Below the pieces are notes generated by a model that had not been told where the DNA came from, made no database searches, and saw nothing but the letters and a program-made list of their open reading frames with translations. Made by a program: the position numbers and the translations under genes. Positions 5,295-6,417 of a stretch of DNA of 6,417 nt are shown here, in pieces. The DNA comes from Candidatus Omnitrophota bacterium (lineage in GTDB: Bacteria; Omnitrophota; JAUWXU01): NCBI GenBank assembly GCA_030616145.1, contig JAUWXU010000041.1, positions 1 to 6,417 on the forward strand, written 5' to 3'. How positions within the stretch are numbered: the first letter of the stretch is position 1; every line of letters begins with the position of its first letter.

Positions 5295-6354
5295 TTTCCG
5301 CCAGTTTCTTTTTCAAATATGTTATCATCTCTACCGGTGTAGGATCAATCCCGTTCAGGATAGCCAGATAAAAACTAACAAAATCGCCAATATAAATTAA
5401 GGAAAAAATCCTGCTCATCAGTTCATCACCCTCCGAAAATACCTCAATGACATTTTTGGCATTTTGCTTAATTATTGAGGCAGTAATGTCCAGTCTCTTG
5501 GCAATGCGCGGATTATCGTCCTTATCCCGCAGGATAATAACTGTAAAATCACCGAGCAGTTCTTTGGGAAAATCCCAACCGACTATCTCATTATGGGTCA
5601 GCTCCGGAAAGACATGATTTGAAGAAAGTGACTTGCTATTCTCAGCCAGTTGCGTACGCCAGCGGTAACTCACCGGTCCGAAAAAATCGCTTGAACTATA
5701 AATATGCGAAAACCCTTTCTGAATATCCCGGGCTATTGATTTGGCCTGATTGTCTTTAATTTTGACTTCCGGCTTTAATCTTTGTCGCAACCGGCTCAAA
5801 ACGGCAGCCACTCTTTCTATCTGTAATGATTTATCATTTATGATACCGAGTTTCGCCAGTACCATCAATGCCGGAAAAAACGAGTAGGCCAAAGCGGCCC
5901 GGGGCGGTAATCCCGCGGGTATTGTAACTAAAGGTAGTTTGTATTCAACTGCCGCTGCCTTTAACTTCCCGCCGGAAGTAATAACTACTATTTTGGCCTT
6001 CTTTTTTAGCCCTTTTTCAAAGGCAGAAATGGTTTCCTCGGTATTCCCGGAATAACTACAGACAACCAGCAGGGTATCAGAATCTACAAACTCGGGAATA
6101 CTGTAATTCCTGTTAACAACTATCGGTACCCTGGCCTCATTTGCTAAATAAGCCCGAAGCAGGTCTCCTCCTACTGCTGAACCACCAAGCCCGGTAAAAA
6201 CAATATTGTTAATCTCTCTGTATCCGGAGGGAAAATCTGTCCTTTTGCCAATTTCTTTTGCCTCCCGGCACTGTTCAGGAAAATCAAACAGCAATTGCCT
6301 GAGATTTGATTTGTCAATTTGGGATATTTTTTGAATATCGTCCAGTTCTTTCAT
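5287..6354 (-). CDS. Bifunctional phosphoglucose/phosphomannose isomerase
   Basis: The enzyme interconverts glucose-6-phosphate and fructose-6-phosphate, and mannose-6-phosphate with fructose-6-phosphate. It belongs to the archaeal-type PGI/PMI family of two SIS domains, not to the long bacterial Pgi. There are 355 residues, within family range. Seen: GLGGSAVGGDLLRAYL (55-70) and CSYSGNTEETISAFE (99-113), the phosphate-binding loops of SIS domain 1; PAGLPPRAALAY (146-157) with the conserved Arg; RWRTQLAENSK (231-241) with Glu238 and PELTHNEIVGW (250-260) with His254, matching the catalytic Glu and His; and the C-terminal DPTPVEMITYLKKKL (337-351). The ATG at 6354 is the first possible start after an in-frame stop at 6397-6399. 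Its ribosome-binding site is weak, in contrast to the other genes. It is the first gene of the block seen here and supplies fructose-6-phosphate to the pfk product. Confidence 0.92.
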   Translation of the reverse strand: MKELDDIQKISQIDKSNLRQLLFDFPEQCREAKEIGKRTDFPSGYREINNIVFTGLGGSAVGGDLLRAYLANEARVPIVVNRNYSIPEFVDSDTLLVVCSYSGNTEETISAFEKGLKKKAKIVVITSGGKLKAAAVEYKLPLVTIPAGLPPRAALAYSFFPALMVLAKLGIINDKSLQIERVAAVLSRLRQRLKPEVKIKDNQAKSIARDIQKGFSHIYSSSDFFGPVSYRWRTQLAENSKSLSSNHVFPELTHNEIVGWDFPKELLGDFTVIILRDKDDNPRIAKRLDITASIIKQNAKNVIEVFSEGDELMSRIFSLIYIGDFVSFYLAILNGIDPTPVEMITYLKKKLAETG

Positions 6355-6417
6355 TTGTCTTTTTAGGCTATCTCGTCTATTACTAGAGTCCGCGTTTTAT
6401 TTTTTTATATCCCTGCC
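6355..6417 (-). other. Spacer upstream of the PGI/PMI gene
   Basis: All three minus-strand frames are closed here (TAA at 6397-6399, TAA at 6405-6407, TAG at 6383-6385), so an upstream gene, if present, ends at or before these. No clear -35/-10 pair or strong ribosome-binding site is visible; the window is too short to tell whether this is the operon start. Confidence 0.5.

Noticed and set aside
6355..6417. Promoter upstream of the PGI/PMI gene (an AT-rich TATAAA stretch)
   Set aside because: There is no matching -35 element within the window and AT-rich runs are common; not supportable.

Overview
The window is a compact bacterial (less likely archaeal) operon-like block. Six genes all lie on the minus strand, so transcription runs from high to low coordinates. 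The products are a bifunctional phosphoglucose/phosphomannose isomerase, a small sugar-1-phosphate nucleotidylyltransferase, S-adenosylmethionine synthetase (MetK), adenosylhomocysteinase (AhcY), 6-phosphofructokinase and, cut by the left edge, a class II fructose-bisphosphate aldolase family protein. AGGAGG-type ribosome-binding sites precede most genes and the base composition is moderate. The archaeal-type PGI/PMI, the short AhcY and the 'GYAxRL' nucleotidylyltransferase resemble genes often seen in uncultured candidate-phylum bacteria (an Omnitrophota- or PVC-like lineage is my guess). I cannot place the organism firmly from sequence alone.

Layout in transcription order: 6417-6355, short upstream spacer with stops in all three minus frames; 6354-5287, PGI/PMI; 5294-5226, repeat-filled gap overlapping the PGI/PMI stop; 5208-4465, nucleotidylyltransferase; 13-base gap; 4451-3309, metK; 3297-3202, repeat-filled gap; 3186-1927, ahcY; 4-base ATGA overlap; 1930-959, pfk; 955-890, repeat-filled gap; 869-1, aldolase (partial, open at the edge). 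No promoter, riboswitch or intrinsic terminator in the direction of the genes was found.

Two metabolic themes are interleaved. PGI/PMI, PFK and aldolase catalyse three consecutive upper-glycolysis steps, encoded in pathway order. MetK and AhcY are the two sides of the SAM methylation cycle: one makes SAM, the other removes the SAH left after methyl transfer. The nucleotidylyltransferase could draw hexose phosphate toward NDP-sugars for the cell envelope.

The most unusual feature is non-coding. All three intergenic gaps longer than 15 bases are filled, nearly from stop codon to ribosome-binding site, by arrays of 7- to 8-base words. Each array has its words in both orientations and can fold into hairpins. 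Each gap uses a different word family (TTAGCGG/TGTTCGG; GGTTAATT/GGTGAGT; CGTATTG/TGTTGTG) but the design is the same. A second point of note is an Asn in place of the usual acidic residue at position 103 of the phosphofructokinase. Two start codons (ahcY TTG, nucleotidylyltransferase GTG) are assigned from ribosome-binding-site spacing, two codons inside the longest open frame.
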